A DNA stretch of 64,000 bases, taken from Pararhizobium sp. A13. Its GTDB lineage: Bacteria; Pseudomonadota; Alphaproteobacteria; Rhizobiales; Rhizobiaceae. Positions 1 to 8,160 of the stretch are shown in pieces. Numbering within the stretch: the stretch's first letter is position 1; each line of letters opens with the position of its first letter. The translations under genes were made by a program, and so were the position numbers. The DNA lies in the NCBI RefSeq assembly GCF_040126305.1, contig NZ_CP149510.1, forward strand, positions 2,553,001-2,617,000. The letters are read 5' to 3'. Below the pieces are notes generated by a model that saw only the letters and a program-made list of their open reading frames with translations, made no database searches and was not told the DNA's origin.

Positions 1-621
1 CCGGACTATCGCGGCCAGGGCATCGGCTTTGCCCTCTGGCAGAGGGCGATATCGGAAGCGGGAAACCGCACGATCGGGCTCGATGGCGTGGTGGCGCAGC
101 AGGACAACTACCGCAAATCCGGTTTCGTCTATGCGCATGCCAATTTCCGCTACGGCGGCGAGGTTCAATGCGTCGAGCCTCCGGGCACGGAACTGGTTTC
201 CGTCTCCCCGGTGCATGTGCCGATGCTGGTTGACTATGATGCACGGTTCTGCCCGGCCCGGCGGGATGCCTTCCTGCGCGAATGGCTGAAGCCGCTTTCG
301 ACGCGCGAGAGCTTTGCGCTGATCAGAAACGCCGAGGTTCTGGGCTACGGTACCATTCGCGCCTGCCGTGAGGGCCACAAGATCGGGCCGCTGTTTGCCG
401 ACGCGGAAACCGGCGCGGACCTCATCTTCCGTAAACTGGTGACGAGCGTCGGCGGTGGCCAGATCTATCTCGATATCCCCGAGCCGAACGCCGCTGCACG
501 AGCGCTGTGCGATCGCTACAATCTGAAACCGGTGTTCGAGACGGCGCGGATGTATCGCGGCCCAGTGCCGGACCTGCCGCTCGGACAGATCTACGGCATC
601 ACCACGTTCGAGCTTGGATAA
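1..621 (+). CDS. GNAT N-acetyltransferase, 5'-truncated by the window edge
   Basis: The reading frame is open from base 1, so the true start lies outside the window; 206 residues remain. The first residues carry the acetyl-CoA pyrophosphate-binding motif of GNAT enzymes (RGQGIG), followed by a GNAT-like strand-helix unit (NYRKSGF). The C-terminal half (from about residue 75) resembles the second acetyltransferase-like domain (Acetyltransf_18 type) of two-domain GNATs, with IGPL, a DIPEPN segment and a terminal ELG. The family transfers an acetyl group from acetyl-CoA to an amine; the substrate cannot be told from sequence. It stands alone before a convergent small gene. Confidence 0.85.
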   Translation, partial: PDYRGQGIGFALWQRAISEAGNRTIGLDGVVAQQDNYRKSGFVYAHANFRYGGEVQCVEPPGTELVSVSPVHVPMLVDYDARFCPARRDAFLREWLKPLSTRESFALIRNAEVLGYGTIRACREGHKIGPLFADAETGADLIFRKLVTSVGGGQIYLDIPEPNAAARALCDRYNLKPVFETARMYRGPVPDLPLGQIYGITTFELG

Positions 622-633
622 CGACAGCGGGTA

Positions 634-852
634 TCAGGCCCAGGGGAACAGATTGTGCTGTCCGCCGATGATCAGGACGCTGGCAAAGACGCTGATCACC
701 AGCAGCACGACGAGCACCCAGAACAGCCGGCCGGACGCCGGAGCGTCATCTACGAAAACCGGCTCCTTGTTGCGCAACGCGTTCATCGCGTGCCGGGGAT
801 TTCCCCATTTGACGCGCCGGAACCGGAAGGCATTTTGGGTTTCGTGTTTCAT
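634..852 (-). CDS. Small single-pass membrane protein, unknown function
   Basis: A 72-residue protein. The N-terminal 40 residues are polar and basic (FRFRRVKWGNPRHAMNAL). Residues about 43 to 64 form one strongly hydrophobic helix (LFWVLVVLLVISVFASVLII), and a short tail ends in LFPWA. This predicts an inner-membrane protein with a cytoplasmic basic head. I do not recognise a family. It is convergent with the upstream acetyltransferase, with a 12-bp gap. The antisense frames over it do not look like proteins, and this frame has the membrane-protein composition. The function is unknown. Confidence 0.6.
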   Translation of the reverse strand: MKHETQNAFRFRRVKWGNPRHAMNALRNKEPVFVDDAPASGRLFWVLVVLLVISVFASVLIIGGQHNLFPWA

Positions 853-958
853 GAAGAGCGAATATAAGGCCCGATTTTAAACGAGACTTTAAACGCTCTG
901 TTAAAAGTTTAGGCTTTGCTTGTGGATGGGCGCGTTTCCCGAATGAGAGACGGCGGGA

Positions 959-2848
959 TCACCCCGCCATCGCCTCTTCGTACTCGGTCGACAGGTCCAT
1001 CCATTGTTCTTCCGCCTTGGCGAGCTTGGCCATGATCTCGGCGCGCTCCTTCACCTTGGCCGCAGCCTTGGCAGGGAATTTTTCGTAGATCTCCTGGTCT
1101 TCAAGTTCCTTGTCGAGGGCGTGAATCTGTTTGTGCAGTTTGCCGGTGAAGGATTCGATATCGTTGATCTTTTTCTTGAGCGGCGCGAAGGCTGCCCGTT
1201 TGTCGGCATTGGCCTTGCGCTGCTCTGCCTTGGAGCGGTTGTCATCTGAGCCGTTGCCCTTGTCCTTGTTCCCCTTGCCGCGCGAACTCTGGACGATGGT
1301 GTTGCGGTAGTCCTCGAGGTCGCCATCGTAATTGGTGACGGTGCCGTCCTTGACCAGCCAGAGGCGGTCAACGGTCGCCTCGATCAGGTGGCGATCGTGC
1401 GAGATCAGGATGACCGCGCCCTCATACTCGTTCAGAGCCTCGATCAGCGCGTTGCGGCTGTCGATGTCGAGATGGTTGGTCGGCTCGTCGAGGATGAGCA
1501 GGTTCGGCGCCTCGAAGGCGGCAAGGCCCATCAGAAGGCGGGCCTTCTCGCCGCCGGAAAGATCCTTGGCGGCGGTTTCCATCTTTTCGGTCGCAAGCCC
1601 CATCTGGGCGACGCGGGCGCGCACCTTGGCTTCGGGCGCGTCCAGCATCAGCGGCCGAACGTGCTGGACGGCCGTCTCGGCCGGCCTGAGGTCGTCGAGT
1701 TGATGCTGGGCGAAGAAGCCGATCTTCAGATTGGGTGCCACGCGGATATCGCCGCTTTCGGCGGAAAGCCGGCCGGAGATGAATTTCGCGAAGGTCGACT
1801 TGCCGTTGCCGTTCGAGCCGAGCAGTGCGATGCGGTCGTCATTGTCGATGCGCAGGTTGAGGCCCTTGAGGATCGGTTTGCCCGGCGTATAGCCGACGGC
1901 GCCGCCGGTGATCGCGACGATCGGCGAGGCCGGCTGCTTCTCGGGCTTGGGAAAGCGGATCGGCTGGACGTGGTCCTCGATGACGGCCGAAACCGTGCCC
2001 ATGCGTTCCAGCGCCTTGACGCGGCTCTGCGCCTGGCGGGCCTTCGAGGCCTTGGCCTTGAAGCGATCGATGAAGGACTGCAGATGTTTGCGCGCCGCGT
2101 CGTTCTTGGCCTTTGCCTTGGTCTGCAGTTCGATCGCTTCGGCGCGCTGGCGCTCGAACTGATCGTAGGTGCCGCGATAGAAGGTCAGTTTCTTCTGATC
2201 GAGATGGACGATCGAATTGACCGCCATGTTCAGCATGTCACGGTCATGGCTGATGATGATGACCGTGTGCGGATAGCGGCGGACATAATCCTCGAGCCAG
2301 AGCGTGCCCTCGAGATCGAGATAGTTGGTCGGCTCGTCGAGGAGCAGCAGGTCGGGCTCGGAGAACAGGACTGCCGCGAGCGCGACGCGCATGCGCCAGC
2401 CGCCGGAAAAGCTCGATGCCGGCCGCAACTGTGCTTCCGCGTCGAAACCGAGGCCGGACAGGATGCTGGCGGCCCGTGCCTCGGCCGAATGGGAATCGAT
2501 GTCCGTCAGGCGCGTGTGGATTTCGGCGATCCGGTGCGGATCGGACGCGGTTTCGGCCTCCGTGAGCAGCGCCTCGCGTTCCTTGTCGGCCTTGAGCACG
2601 ATCTCGATCAGCGGCTCTTCGGTGCCCGGCGCTTCCTGCGCCACCTGGCCGATGCGGGTGTTCTTCGGTATCGAAACGAAGCCGCTCTCGCTTTCCATGT
2701 CGCCGGTGATGATCCGAAACAGCGTCGACTTGCCGGCGCCATTCTTGCCGACGAGGCCAGCCTTCGTGCCCGCCGGAAGCGCCACGCTCGTATGATCGAT
2801 GAGGAGACGCCCGGCGATGCGGGCGGAGAGGTCGTTGATCGTAATCAT
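959..2848 (-). CDS. ABC-F family ATPase (Uup/YheS type)
   Basis: A 629-residue soluble protein with two ABC nucleotide-binding domains and no membrane segment. Domain 1 has Walker A GKNGAGKST, signature SFSGGW and Walker B LLLLDEPTNYLD. A charged linker follows (about residues 240 to 330), then domain 2 with GSNGNGKST, LSGGEKAR and LLILDEPTNHLD. The C-terminal 100 residues are a lysine-rich coiled coil typical of Uup/YheS. ABC-F proteins act on the ribosome; some give antibiotic resistance, but nothing here points to that. The start is placed at MITIND. The frame stays open 162 bp further upstream, but that extension is arginine/proline-rich and unlike the family. Confidence 0.9.
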   Translation of the reverse strand: MITINDLSARIAGRLLIDHTSVALPAGTKAGLVGKNGAGKSTLFRIITGDMESESGFVSIPKNTRIGQVAQEAPGTEEPLIEIVLKADKEREALLTEAETASDPHRIAEIHTRLTDIDSHSAEARAASILSGLGFDAEAQLRPASSFSGGWRMRVALAAVLFSEPDLLLLDEPTNYLDLEGTLWLEDYVRRYPHTVIIISHDRDMLNMAVNSIVHLDQKKLTFYRGTYDQFERQRAEAIELQTKAKAKNDAARKHLQSFIDRFKAKASKARQAQSRVKALERMGTVSAVIEDHVQPIRFPKPEKQPASPIVAITGGAVGYTPGKPILKGLNLRIDNDDRIALLGSNGNGKSTFAKFISGRLSAESGDIRVAPNLKIGFFAQHQLDDLRPAETAVQHVRPLMLDAPEAKVRARVAQMGLATEKMETAAKDLSGGEKARLLMGLAAFEAPNLLILDEPTNHLDIDSRNALIEALNEYEGAVILISHDRHLIEATVDRLWLVKDGTVTNYDGDLEDYRNTIVQSSRGKGNKDKGNGSDDNRSKAEQRKANADKRAAFAPLKKKINDIESFTGKLHKQIHALDKELEDQEIYEKFPAKAAAKVKERAEIMAKLAKAEEQWMDLSTEYEEAMAG

Positions 2849-2906
2849 GGCGGCGTTTTGGCCGAAGTCTTGGCCGAAGGCAAGAGTTCGCCGCAGCGCA
2901 ATAGGC

Positions 2907-3986
2907 TCAAGCGGCGTGCGGCGAGTAGGTTTTCTTCCCGCGGCCGCCGATCGCGGCCGAAAAGACGAGAACGCCGGGCTTGCCACAGGCACGCACGGCG
3001 CCAAGCGCAAGCTCGGCCTGGGTGAACAGATCAGCGCCGCTGGATGCGGTCAACGCCATGGCGATGCCGGTGGAGAGGGACAGCGTTTCCGACGTGAACG
3101 TGCGGTTCGGCAGCGCGATCTGCACGACCTCGACGGAGGCGCGGATGCGCTGCGCGATCGCCTCGGCATTGTCGGCGCTGACGTCATGGAACACGAAGGC
3201 GAATTCGTCCGCGCCGATGCGGGCGACAAAGTCGTTCTTCTTGACCGATTTGCGGAACACCGGCGCCAGTTTCTTCAAGGCCTTCTCGGCAGTGGCCGCA
3301 CCGTGGCTCTCACCGAGGTCGCGCAGCCCCTCGACAGTCACCAGCGCCAGAGCCGCGGGGCCGCTGGCGTTGCCGTCGTCATACAACGCCGCGAGCTTGG
3401 CGGAAAAGGCGACCCTGTTGGCAAGGCCGGTCACCGGGTCGCGGGTCGAAGCCTTGCGCATGGCCTCGATATCGCTGCCGATGCCGCCGAGTTGGGCGAC
3501 CGTTTCGCCCATCGAGATGGCGAAAGCCCGCTCCTCCCGCTCGAAGGTGGTGACGGCATCGCGCAATCTGCCGGCGTCATTGGCGAAATCCGACATTCCG
3601 GCGACGGGATCGGTTTCGAGGCGGCCGATGAAATGGCGCAGCAGCGCGGCAAAGGCTTCCTTCTTGGCGATGCTGTTTTTCAGCCCGTGATTGAGGGCCG
3701 AAATGGCCCGGGCGGTGTCGGCGCGGATCGTATCCGTGGCGACCGCGGCAAAGCCGGGGAGGTGATATTTGACGCCGATCTCTTCGATCCGGCTCTGGGA
3801 CGGGTGAGAACCAAGTGCAGCGACATCCCGTGTGAGCGCTTGATTCTGGCCGGACAGGGCTTCGAAAAACAGCTCGTAATTGCGCGGAAACGGGGCAACG
3901 CCGAGCTTCGACATGGTCTGCGCGACCTTCAGCAGCACGGCGGCATTTTGCGCAAGATGGCCGTCCTGCCGGGATTTGTCCGCCAT
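2907..3986 (-). CDS. GGDEF-domain protein with altered signature (GADEF)
   Basis: 359 residues. The N-terminal half (about 1 to 190) is a helical region with no recognised sensor domain. The C-terminal half is a GGDEF domain, beginning at RDPVTGLANR and carrying the signature as ARIGADEFAF. GGDEF proteins make cyclic di-GMP from two GTP. Here the second glycine of the GGDEF loop is alanine, which may reduce or abolish synthesis, and I see no RxxD inhibitory site clearly placed. The start MADKSRQD has a GAGGA Shine-Dalgarno 5 to 8 bases upstream; an in-frame extension of 45 residues is not supported. It lies 58 bp upstream of the ABC-F gene on the same strand. Confidence 0.82.
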   Translation of the reverse strand: MADKSRQDGHLAQNAAVLLKVAQTMSKLGVAPFPRNYELFFEALSGQNQALTRDVAALGSHPSQSRIEEIGVKYHLPGFAAVATDTIRADTARAISALNHGLKNSIAKKEAFAALLRHFIGRLETDPVAGMSDFANDAGRLRDAVTTFEREERAFAISMGETVAQLGGIGSDIEAMRKASTRDPVTGLANRVAFSAKLAALYDDGNASGPAALALVTVEGLRDLGESHGAATAEKALKKLAPVFRKSVKKNDFVARIGADEFAFVFHDVSADNAEAIAQRIRASVEVVQIALPNRTFTSETLSLSTGIAMALTASSGADLFTQAELALGAVRACGKPGVLVFSAAIGGRGKKTYSPHAA

Positions 3987-4099
3987 TTCCTCAATCCTCA
4001 CCGTCGTTTGTGCCGGTTGCACCGCACGCTCATAACACGTTGAGATTAAAAGACCGTCAAAGCAGACGTGAACGAGCCAACTGATGCCGGCATCCGGGG

Positions 4100-4495
4100 C
4101 TACCGCAGGGTACAGGGCCATTTCGCCTGCATGGCGAGTTGCACCAGCATGTCGGCGCTGCGGCCGCGTTCTTTCGGATTGGCGGCGACAAAGGCGCAGA
4201 CGATCTTCACCTGCTCTTCAAGCGTGATCGTATCGGGGTCGCAGACATTGGCGCGGATCTTTTCGGTGACGGGGACCTTGCTTTTCGGCCGGTTGTTTTC
4301 GGCGTCGACCACATCGGACATTTCCGCGTGATGGAGGTCGCGCGACCAGCGGTCGAGCACGCCGGCGATATAGCCGAAGGCGACCGGGTGCTTCTGCTGG
4401 CAGAAGGTGTGCAGATCATCCGCATCCATGAACTGGGCCTGCGCAGCAGAATGAAGCATCAAACAGGCCGCAAATCCGAGCATCGGTGTTTTCAT
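4100..4495 (-). CDS. Secreted Rap1a/Tai-like protein
   Basis: 131 residues with a clear Sec signal peptide (MKTPMLGFAACLMLHSAAQAQ, cleavage near AQA-Q). The mature part has the layout of the Rap1a/Tai family: an FGYIAGVLD segment, a cysteine followed by DPDTITLEEQV, a VAANPKERGRSADMLV segment and a terminal WPC. In Serratia, family members are periplasmic immunity proteins against type VI secretion effectors, but many rhizobial homologues have no T6SS gene beside them, and none is seen here. A role as a T6SS immunity protein is therefore only a family-level suggestion. It runs in the same direction as the GGDEF gene, upstream of it. Confidence 0.7.
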   Translation of the reverse strand: MKTPMLGFAACLMLHSAAQAQFMDADDLHTFCQQKHPVAFGYIAGVLDRWSRDLHHAEMSDVVDAENNRPKSKVPVTEKIRANVCDPDTITLEEQVKIVCAFVAANPKERGRSADMLVQLAMQAKWPCTLR

Positions 4496-4624
4496 GTCGC
4501 CTTCTCCCCGACAGCAGAATAGGGTATTTCACAATGCCGAACAAACGGGGCCTGGCGATAGGATGGGAAGCAGCCCAAGTGGGCATTTCCGGTGGCTGGC
4601 GCGTGACGGTTGCGTGCGACAGCC

Positions 4625-5140
4625 TCACTTTGCGTAGTCTTCCCCCTCCGGTGTTCTCAGAAAATAAACCAGATCCAGCACAAGGCTCGGCTGCCCCAGT
4701 GCGGTCAGCGTCATGTGGCAATGGCCGCGATGGTGGGTCTGGTGGTTGAAGAAATGGGCGAGCACCGGCGCGAGGCGCTGAGTGACCGGCTCGGGGATGG
4801 TGATCGGCGTGTAGGTGAAGCGGCTGGTGAGGTCTGCTTCAGCAAGGCCATTGATCCAGGCGACGATGCGCTCGTCTTCCACCGCGCGGGCTGCTGACAG
4901 GGAGCCGAGATCGTCGAACAGGATGGCGTCGAGGGAGGTCGGCGCTTCGCCCGTGCCGGTGAAGCGCTTCATCCAGATGCGGTCGGCGGCGAGGACGTGG
5001 TTGAGCGTCCTGTGCAGCGAACCGAAGAAGGCGCCCTTGTCCTCGCGGTATTGCGCATCCGTCAGCGCGCCCGCCGCCTGGTAGAGCAGGCGGTTTGCCC
5101 ACCGGTTGTATTTGGCGAACATACGGTAGTGATCGAGCAT
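4625..5140 (-). CDS. DinB-family metal-binding protein
   Basis: 171 residues forming the four-helix bundle of the DinB/YfiT family. A conserved histidine lies in the LHRTLNHVLAADRIW segment and two more in HFFNHQTHHRGH, giving the three-histidine metal site usual for this family; GQPSLVLDLVYFL near the C terminus is also typical. Members include thiol-dependent transferases and proteins of unknown function, so the reaction is not predicted. The start is MLDHYRMF, with AAGGAG six bases upstream; five extra in-frame residues upstream are unlikely. Confidence 0.85.
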   Translation of the reverse strand: MLDHYRMFAKYNRWANRLLYQAAGALTDAQYREDKGAFFGSLHRTLNHVLAADRIWMKRFTGTGEAPTSLDAILFDDLGSLSAARAVEDERIVAWINGLAEADLTSRFTYTPITIPEPVTQRLAPVLAHFFNHQTHHRGHCHMTLTALGQPSLVLDLVYFLRTPEGEDYAK

Positions 5141-5357
5141 TGCGGTCTCCTTCAAGGTGCCGGGAGCTTAATCCAGAACGGCATTGTGGTGGGTGATGCG
5201 ACCCATGAAATTTACTGATTTGACTGTTCACCGTTTCCGCGTTCGATGTCGACCCGACAATGGCTGGTTCGTGTGCTGTCTTGATCTCCATGACGGTCTC
5301 GGGCGCTCGTGACAGGGCCATGAAACTTCGCCGCTCCCCCTTGTTTTGCGCGGGATT

Positions 5358-5375
5358 GGCGGTTATTGAACCGCC
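5358..5375 (+). promoter_or_regulatory. Hairpin in the ndk leader
   Basis: A 7-bp perfect inverted repeat (GGCGGTT, loop ATTG, AACCGCC) lies 30 bp upstream of the ndk start and ahead of its AAGGGAA ribosome binding site. It could be a small leader structure or the end of an upstream transcript. There is no T tract, so it is not a standard terminator. Confidence 0.35.
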
Positions 5376-5405
5376 GACTCACGGAAAACCAAGGGAATTG
5401 AGACA

Positions 5406-5828
5406 ATGGCGATTGAACGCACCTTTTCGATGATCAAGCCGGACGCCACCAAGCGCAACCTGACGGGCGCCATCACCAAGATGTTTGAAGACGCAGGCCT
5501 GCGTATCGTCGCCTCCAAGCGCGTGTGGATGAGCAAGCGCGAAGCCGAAGGCTTCTACGCCGTTCACAAGGAACGCCCCTTCTTCGGCGAACTGGTTGAA
5601 ACCATGACCTCCGGCCCAACCATCGTTCAGGTTCTCGAAGGCGAGAACGCCATCCTCAAGAACCGCGAAATCATGGGCGCCACCAACCCGGCCAATGCCG
5701 ACGAGGGCACCATCCGCAAGGTCCACGCTTTGTCGATCGGCGAGAACTCGGTTCATGGCTCGGACGCTCCGGAAACTGCTGCTGAGGAAATCAAGTACTG
5801 GTTCTCCGACACCGAAATCGTCGGCTGA
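5406..5828 (+). CDS. ndk: Nucleoside diphosphate kinase
   Basis: 140 residues, the normal length for bacterial Ndk. It begins [13 protein letters not shown], a hallmark start with the nucleotide-contacting lysine, and holds the active-site histidine in the NSVHGSD motif near residue 117. The enzyme moves the terminal phosphate from ATP to other nucleoside diphosphates through a phosphohistidine, balancing NTP pools in the cytoplasm. It is a single-gene unit: an AAGGGAA ribosome site stands upstream and a Rho-independent terminator follows about 50 bp after the stop. Confidence 0.97.
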   Translation: MAIERTFSMIKPDATKRNLTGAITKMFEDAGLRIVASKRVWMSKREAEGFYAVHKERPFFGELVETMTSGPTIVQVLEGENAILKNREIMGATNPANADEGTIRKVHALSIGENSVHGSDAPETAAEEIKYWFSDTEIVG

Positions 5829-5877
5829 TTCAATCTCTGAGGGTCTCGGCCCGAACGATTTGAAAAGACTCATTTAA

Positions 5878-5907
5878 AGTCGGGGCGGCAACGCTCCGGC
5901 TTTTTTA
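5878..5907 (+). terminator. Rho-independent terminator of ndk
   Basis: The stem pairs AGTCGGGGCG with CGCTCCGGCT (two G-T/U wobbles) across a GCAA loop and is followed by a run of six T. It sits about 50 bp after the ndk stop and would end ndk transcription. Confidence 0.85.
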
Positions 5908-5931
5908 TTTTGGGGTCGTGGGCCGGCCAGC

Positions 5932-6495
5932 CTATGATCGGCACTTCGCCGTTTCGAAGTGTTCAGGCGTCTTGCCGTCCTTGAAAACCTCCGGGTTCTT
6001 GTCATAGGCGGGGCCGACGACCAGCGCCTTGGCGGGCAGTATGTCCTGATCGAGGTTCGAAATCACTTCCGTCTTCAATGTTTGCAGAATGGTGCCGTCC
6101 GGCCCCTTGACCTCGATGGTCACGGCATAGGGCCGCTGCTTTTTCACGCAGGTCACATCCGGGCTTTCAAGAACCACCTTGTCGAGCTTGGCAAAGAGCT
6201 TGCGGTCGAGCGTCAGCGGCGCGCCACCGGCAGGGTTTTCGAATGTAGCTACAACCGTACTCCCCTCCGGAACGGGTTCCGTCTTGGTCAGCGTGATCAT
6301 GTAGGTGGCGTAGGCGAGGCGGTAGTTGAAGATGAACATCTTGCCGGTGAGTTCGAGCGGATCTGGCCCTGTCTCGCGCTGGCAGCCGGCAAGGGCAGCC
6401 GCGCCAGCCAGAAGAAGAGCGGCAAGCGTCAGGCGCTTAGTGTGCCGCAGTACTCGCGCGCTTTGAGAATACCCCCCTCTGTCACTTCGTGACAT
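5932..6495 (-). CDS. Putative lipoprotein with start codon inside a RIME-like repeat
   Basis: 187 residues as annotated. A lipoprotein signal (LTLAALLLAGAAALAGC, lipobox LAGC) is preceded by basic residues, so the mature protein would be anchored in a membrane from that cysteine. The mature part contains GKMFIFNYRLAYATYM and a region rich in strand-forming segments; I recognise no named domain. The only ATG, GTG or TTG codon in frame close to the signal peptide is the ATG at 6495, which lies within the palindromic element at 6472-6587. The first 18 residues are thus encoded partly by the repeat. Longer in-frame starts run across the whole repeat and are unlikely. A CTG start just before the signal is also possible. 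Confidence 0.65.
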   Translation of the reverse strand: MSRSDRGGYSQSARVLRHTKRLTLAALLLAGAAALAGCQRETGPDPLELTGKMFIFNYRLAYATYMITLTKTEPVPEGSTVVATFENPAGGAPLTLDRKLFAKLDKVVLESPDVTCVKKQRPYAVTIEVKGPDGTILQTLKTEVISNLDQDILPAKALVVGPAYDKNPEVFKDGKTPEHFETAKCRS

Positions 6496-6587
6496 CTCCC
6501 CCTCAAGGGGGGAGATCGGGAGCGAGAGGCCGGCCGCGCGGCAATCTCCCCCCTTGAGGGCGAGATGCCCGGCAGGGCAGAGGGGGG
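6472..6587. repeat. RIME-like palindromic mosaic element
   Basis: A 116-bp element made of two inverted halves. The left half starts with CCCCCCTCTG, has a TGTCAC/GTGACA hairpin and an ATCTCCCCC/GGGGGAGAT palindrome. The right half has ATCTCCCCCC with GGGcGAGAT, then a GCCC/GGGC hairpin, and ends AGAGGGGGG. The centre is GC-rich. This composition and layout match the Rhizobium-specific intergenic mosaic elements spread through Rhizobiaceae genomes. It lies between two minus-strand genes and overlaps the 5' end of the lipoprotein gene. Confidence 0.8.
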
Positions 6588-6626
6588 TGAGAGGGCCACT
6601 GTCGTGGACTGTGTCGGCCTGCAGGC

Positions 6627-7187
6627 TCATGGGGTCAACTCCTTCTTCTGGCGCTGATAGTGCCGGCTCGCCTTCACGCGGTTGCCGCAAACGGTCATGT
6701 CGCACCAGGTGCGGCTGCGGTTGCGGCTGCGGTCGAGGAACAGCCATTGGCAATTGGGGCAGATTTTCAGGCGCTGCGGCTCTGCGAAGGTGGCAAGCAT
6801 CAGCGCCGAGCGCGCCGCGGCGGCGTCGAGCGGGGTGCGGGCTGCCTTGATCGGATGGCGCCGGATGAGGGTGGATGCCGCGTCGAGCAGATCGGCCAGG
6901 TGCCCGGAGGAGGAATGCCCCAGCGCTTCGGCGCGAAAATGCCGGTCAGTTGCTTCCCTGAGATTGAGAAACGCCGGCCGGTTTTCCGGCGCGACCGGCT
7001 GCAACGGCCCGAACAGGTCCTTGTCGGCGCAGAAACGCGTCGCGGCCGTGGCAAAGCCGTCAAGAGCCACGGGGTCGGCATAGCGGTCGATGCGGCGCTC
7101 GGCATCGAAGCGCAGCACGACCGAATTGGCGACATCGAAAGCAAGTGCGCCGCCGGAAAAACGATGCGGGGTCCAGGTAAACGTCAC
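6627..7187 (-). CDS. ABATE/CGNR zinc-finger putative transcription regulator
   Basis: 186 residues. The N-terminal two thirds match the ABATE (stress-response) domain, starting with a segment ending ALAFDVANSV. The C terminus is a CGNR zinc finger with cysteines in CPNCQWLFLD and WCDMTVCGNRVKASRH, a small putative DNA-binding unit. Family members are predicted regulators with little experimental study. The start is GTG at 7187 with AGGA seven bases upstream. The gene is divergent from the LivH-type permease, and a 26-bp inverted repeat sits 10 bp upstream of its start, so autoregulation and control of the permease are plausible inferences. Confidence 0.85.
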   Translation of the reverse strand: MTFTWTPHRFSGGALAFDVANSVVLRFDAERRIDRYADPVALDGFATAATRFCADKDLFGPLQPVAPENRPAFLNLREATDRHFRAEALGHSSSGHLADLLDAASTLIRRHPIKAARTPLDAAAARSALMLATFAEPQRLKICPNCQWLFLDRSRNRSRTWCDMTVCGNRVKASRHYQRQKKELTP

Positions 7188-7197
7188 GCAACATCCT

Positions 7198-7223
7198 AAC
7201 TGGTAAAACGGATTTTACTAGTT
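7198..7223. promoter_or_regulatory. Candidate operator for the ABATE/CGNR regulator
   Basis: An inverted repeat, AACTGGTAAAA - CGGA - TTTTACTAGTT, with 10 of 11 positions paired. It lies between the divergent regulator and permease genes and its right arm touches the TATAAT box at 7223-7228. The position suits an operator acting on both genes. That the CGNR protein binds it is inference. Confidence 0.6.
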
Positions 7224-7228
7224 ATAAT
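7223..7228 (+). promoter_or_regulatory. TATAAT -10 box for the LivH-type permease gene
   Basis: A consensus -10 hexamer that would place transcription start near 7235, just before the permease start codons at 7240 and 7264. No good -35 hexamer is visible at the usual spacing; the upstream position is occupied by the inverted repeat, consistent with regulated transcription. Confidence 0.5.
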
Positions 7229-7263
7229 GATTTCCACTGATGTTGTCATCAACCGGATTTCCC

Positions 7264-8160
7264 ATGGCCTATTTTCTGCAGCAGCTTGCCAGTGCCCTGC
7301 CGATCGCCGCCCTCTATGCGCTGCTTGCCTTCGGCTATTCGATCTCCTTCTCGGTCACCAAAAGGGCCGATCTGACCTATGGCGCGCTGTTCGGCTTTGC
7401 CGGCCAGATCTTCCTGTTGTTTTCCGATTTCGCCTGGAACCGTCTCTGGCTGGTCCTTCCGGCTGCGCTTGCGATTGGCGCGATCGCGGCGCTGGTCTAT
7501 GCCTTGGGCGCAGGCTTCGTCGTCGGCCGCTCGGTCATGCGCGGGCTGGCGATGACGTCGGCCAACACCGTGGTCGTTGCCTCTCTGGGCGTGGCTTTGG
7601 TGCTGATGGAGCTGTCGCGGATCGCGGCGGAGACGCGCAGCCTGTGGCTGCCGCCGTTTCTCAACACGCCGCTCACGCTGTGGGCCGATCCGCAATTCCC
7701 GGTGACCCTGACGATGATCCAGCTGCTGAACACGGCGCTGATGCTGGCCATGGTCGGGGCGGGGCATGCGTTTCTGGCACGGTCCGCCTGGGGCCGCTCC
7801 TGGCGGGCGGTGTCCGACGATGCAGGCGCAGCGGCACTCTGCGGCGTCGATGGGAAGCGTATCTTCGTCGCTGCCTACGGATTGTCGGCGCTGCTGGCGG
7901 CGATCGCCGGCATTCTCGCCACGTCCTATTATGGCAACATGGATTTTGGCGCGGGCCTGGTTTTCGGCGTCAAGGTGCTGTTCATCGCCGCGATCGGCGG
8001 CCAGACGGCGCCGCTATTGGCGGCGGCCGGCGCCGCCGCGATGGGCCTGAGCGAAACGCTGTGGAGCGCCTACGGCCCGATGCTCTGGCGGGATTTTGCG
8101 ATCTTCTCGTTTCTGGTGCTGCTTCTGGTGCTGACGAGAAAGGAGCAGTTCCAGCCGTAG
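7264..8160 (+). CDS. Solitary LivH-type branched-chain ABC permease
   Basis: 298 residues with about eight hydrophobic helices. The start MAYFLQQLASALPIAALYAL and the GYSISFSVTKRADLTYGAL segment match LivH-type permeases of the hydrophobic amino acid (HAAT) importer family, and FLARSAWGRSWRAVSDD matches the cytoplasmic loop that contacts the ATPase. Normally such a permease is encoded with LivM, two ATPases and a binding protein. None is next to this gene; moaE follows on the opposite strand directly after the stop. It either joins a transporter encoded elsewhere or is a remnant. An alternative start at 7240 adds eight residues; family alignment favours 7264. Confidence 0.8.
   Translation: MAYFLQQLASALPIAALYALLAFGYSISFSVTKRADLTYGALFGFAGQIFLLFSDFAWNRLWLVLPAALAIGAIAALVYALGAGFVVGRSVMRGLAMTSANTVVVASLGVALVLMELSRIAAETRSLWLPPFLNTPLTLWADPQFPVTLTMIQLLNTALMLAMVGAGHAFLARSAWGRSWRAVSDDAGAAALCGVDGKRIFVAAYGLSALLAAIAGILATSYYGNMDFGAGLVFGVKVLFIAAIGGQTAPLLAAAGAAAMGLSETLWSAYGPMLWRDFAIFSFLVLLLVLTRKEQFQP

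Noticed and set aside
5878..5907. Hairpin after ndk as a riboswitch for the next gene
   Set aside because: It has a T tract and lies after ndk; the next gene is on the other strand, so it is a terminator.
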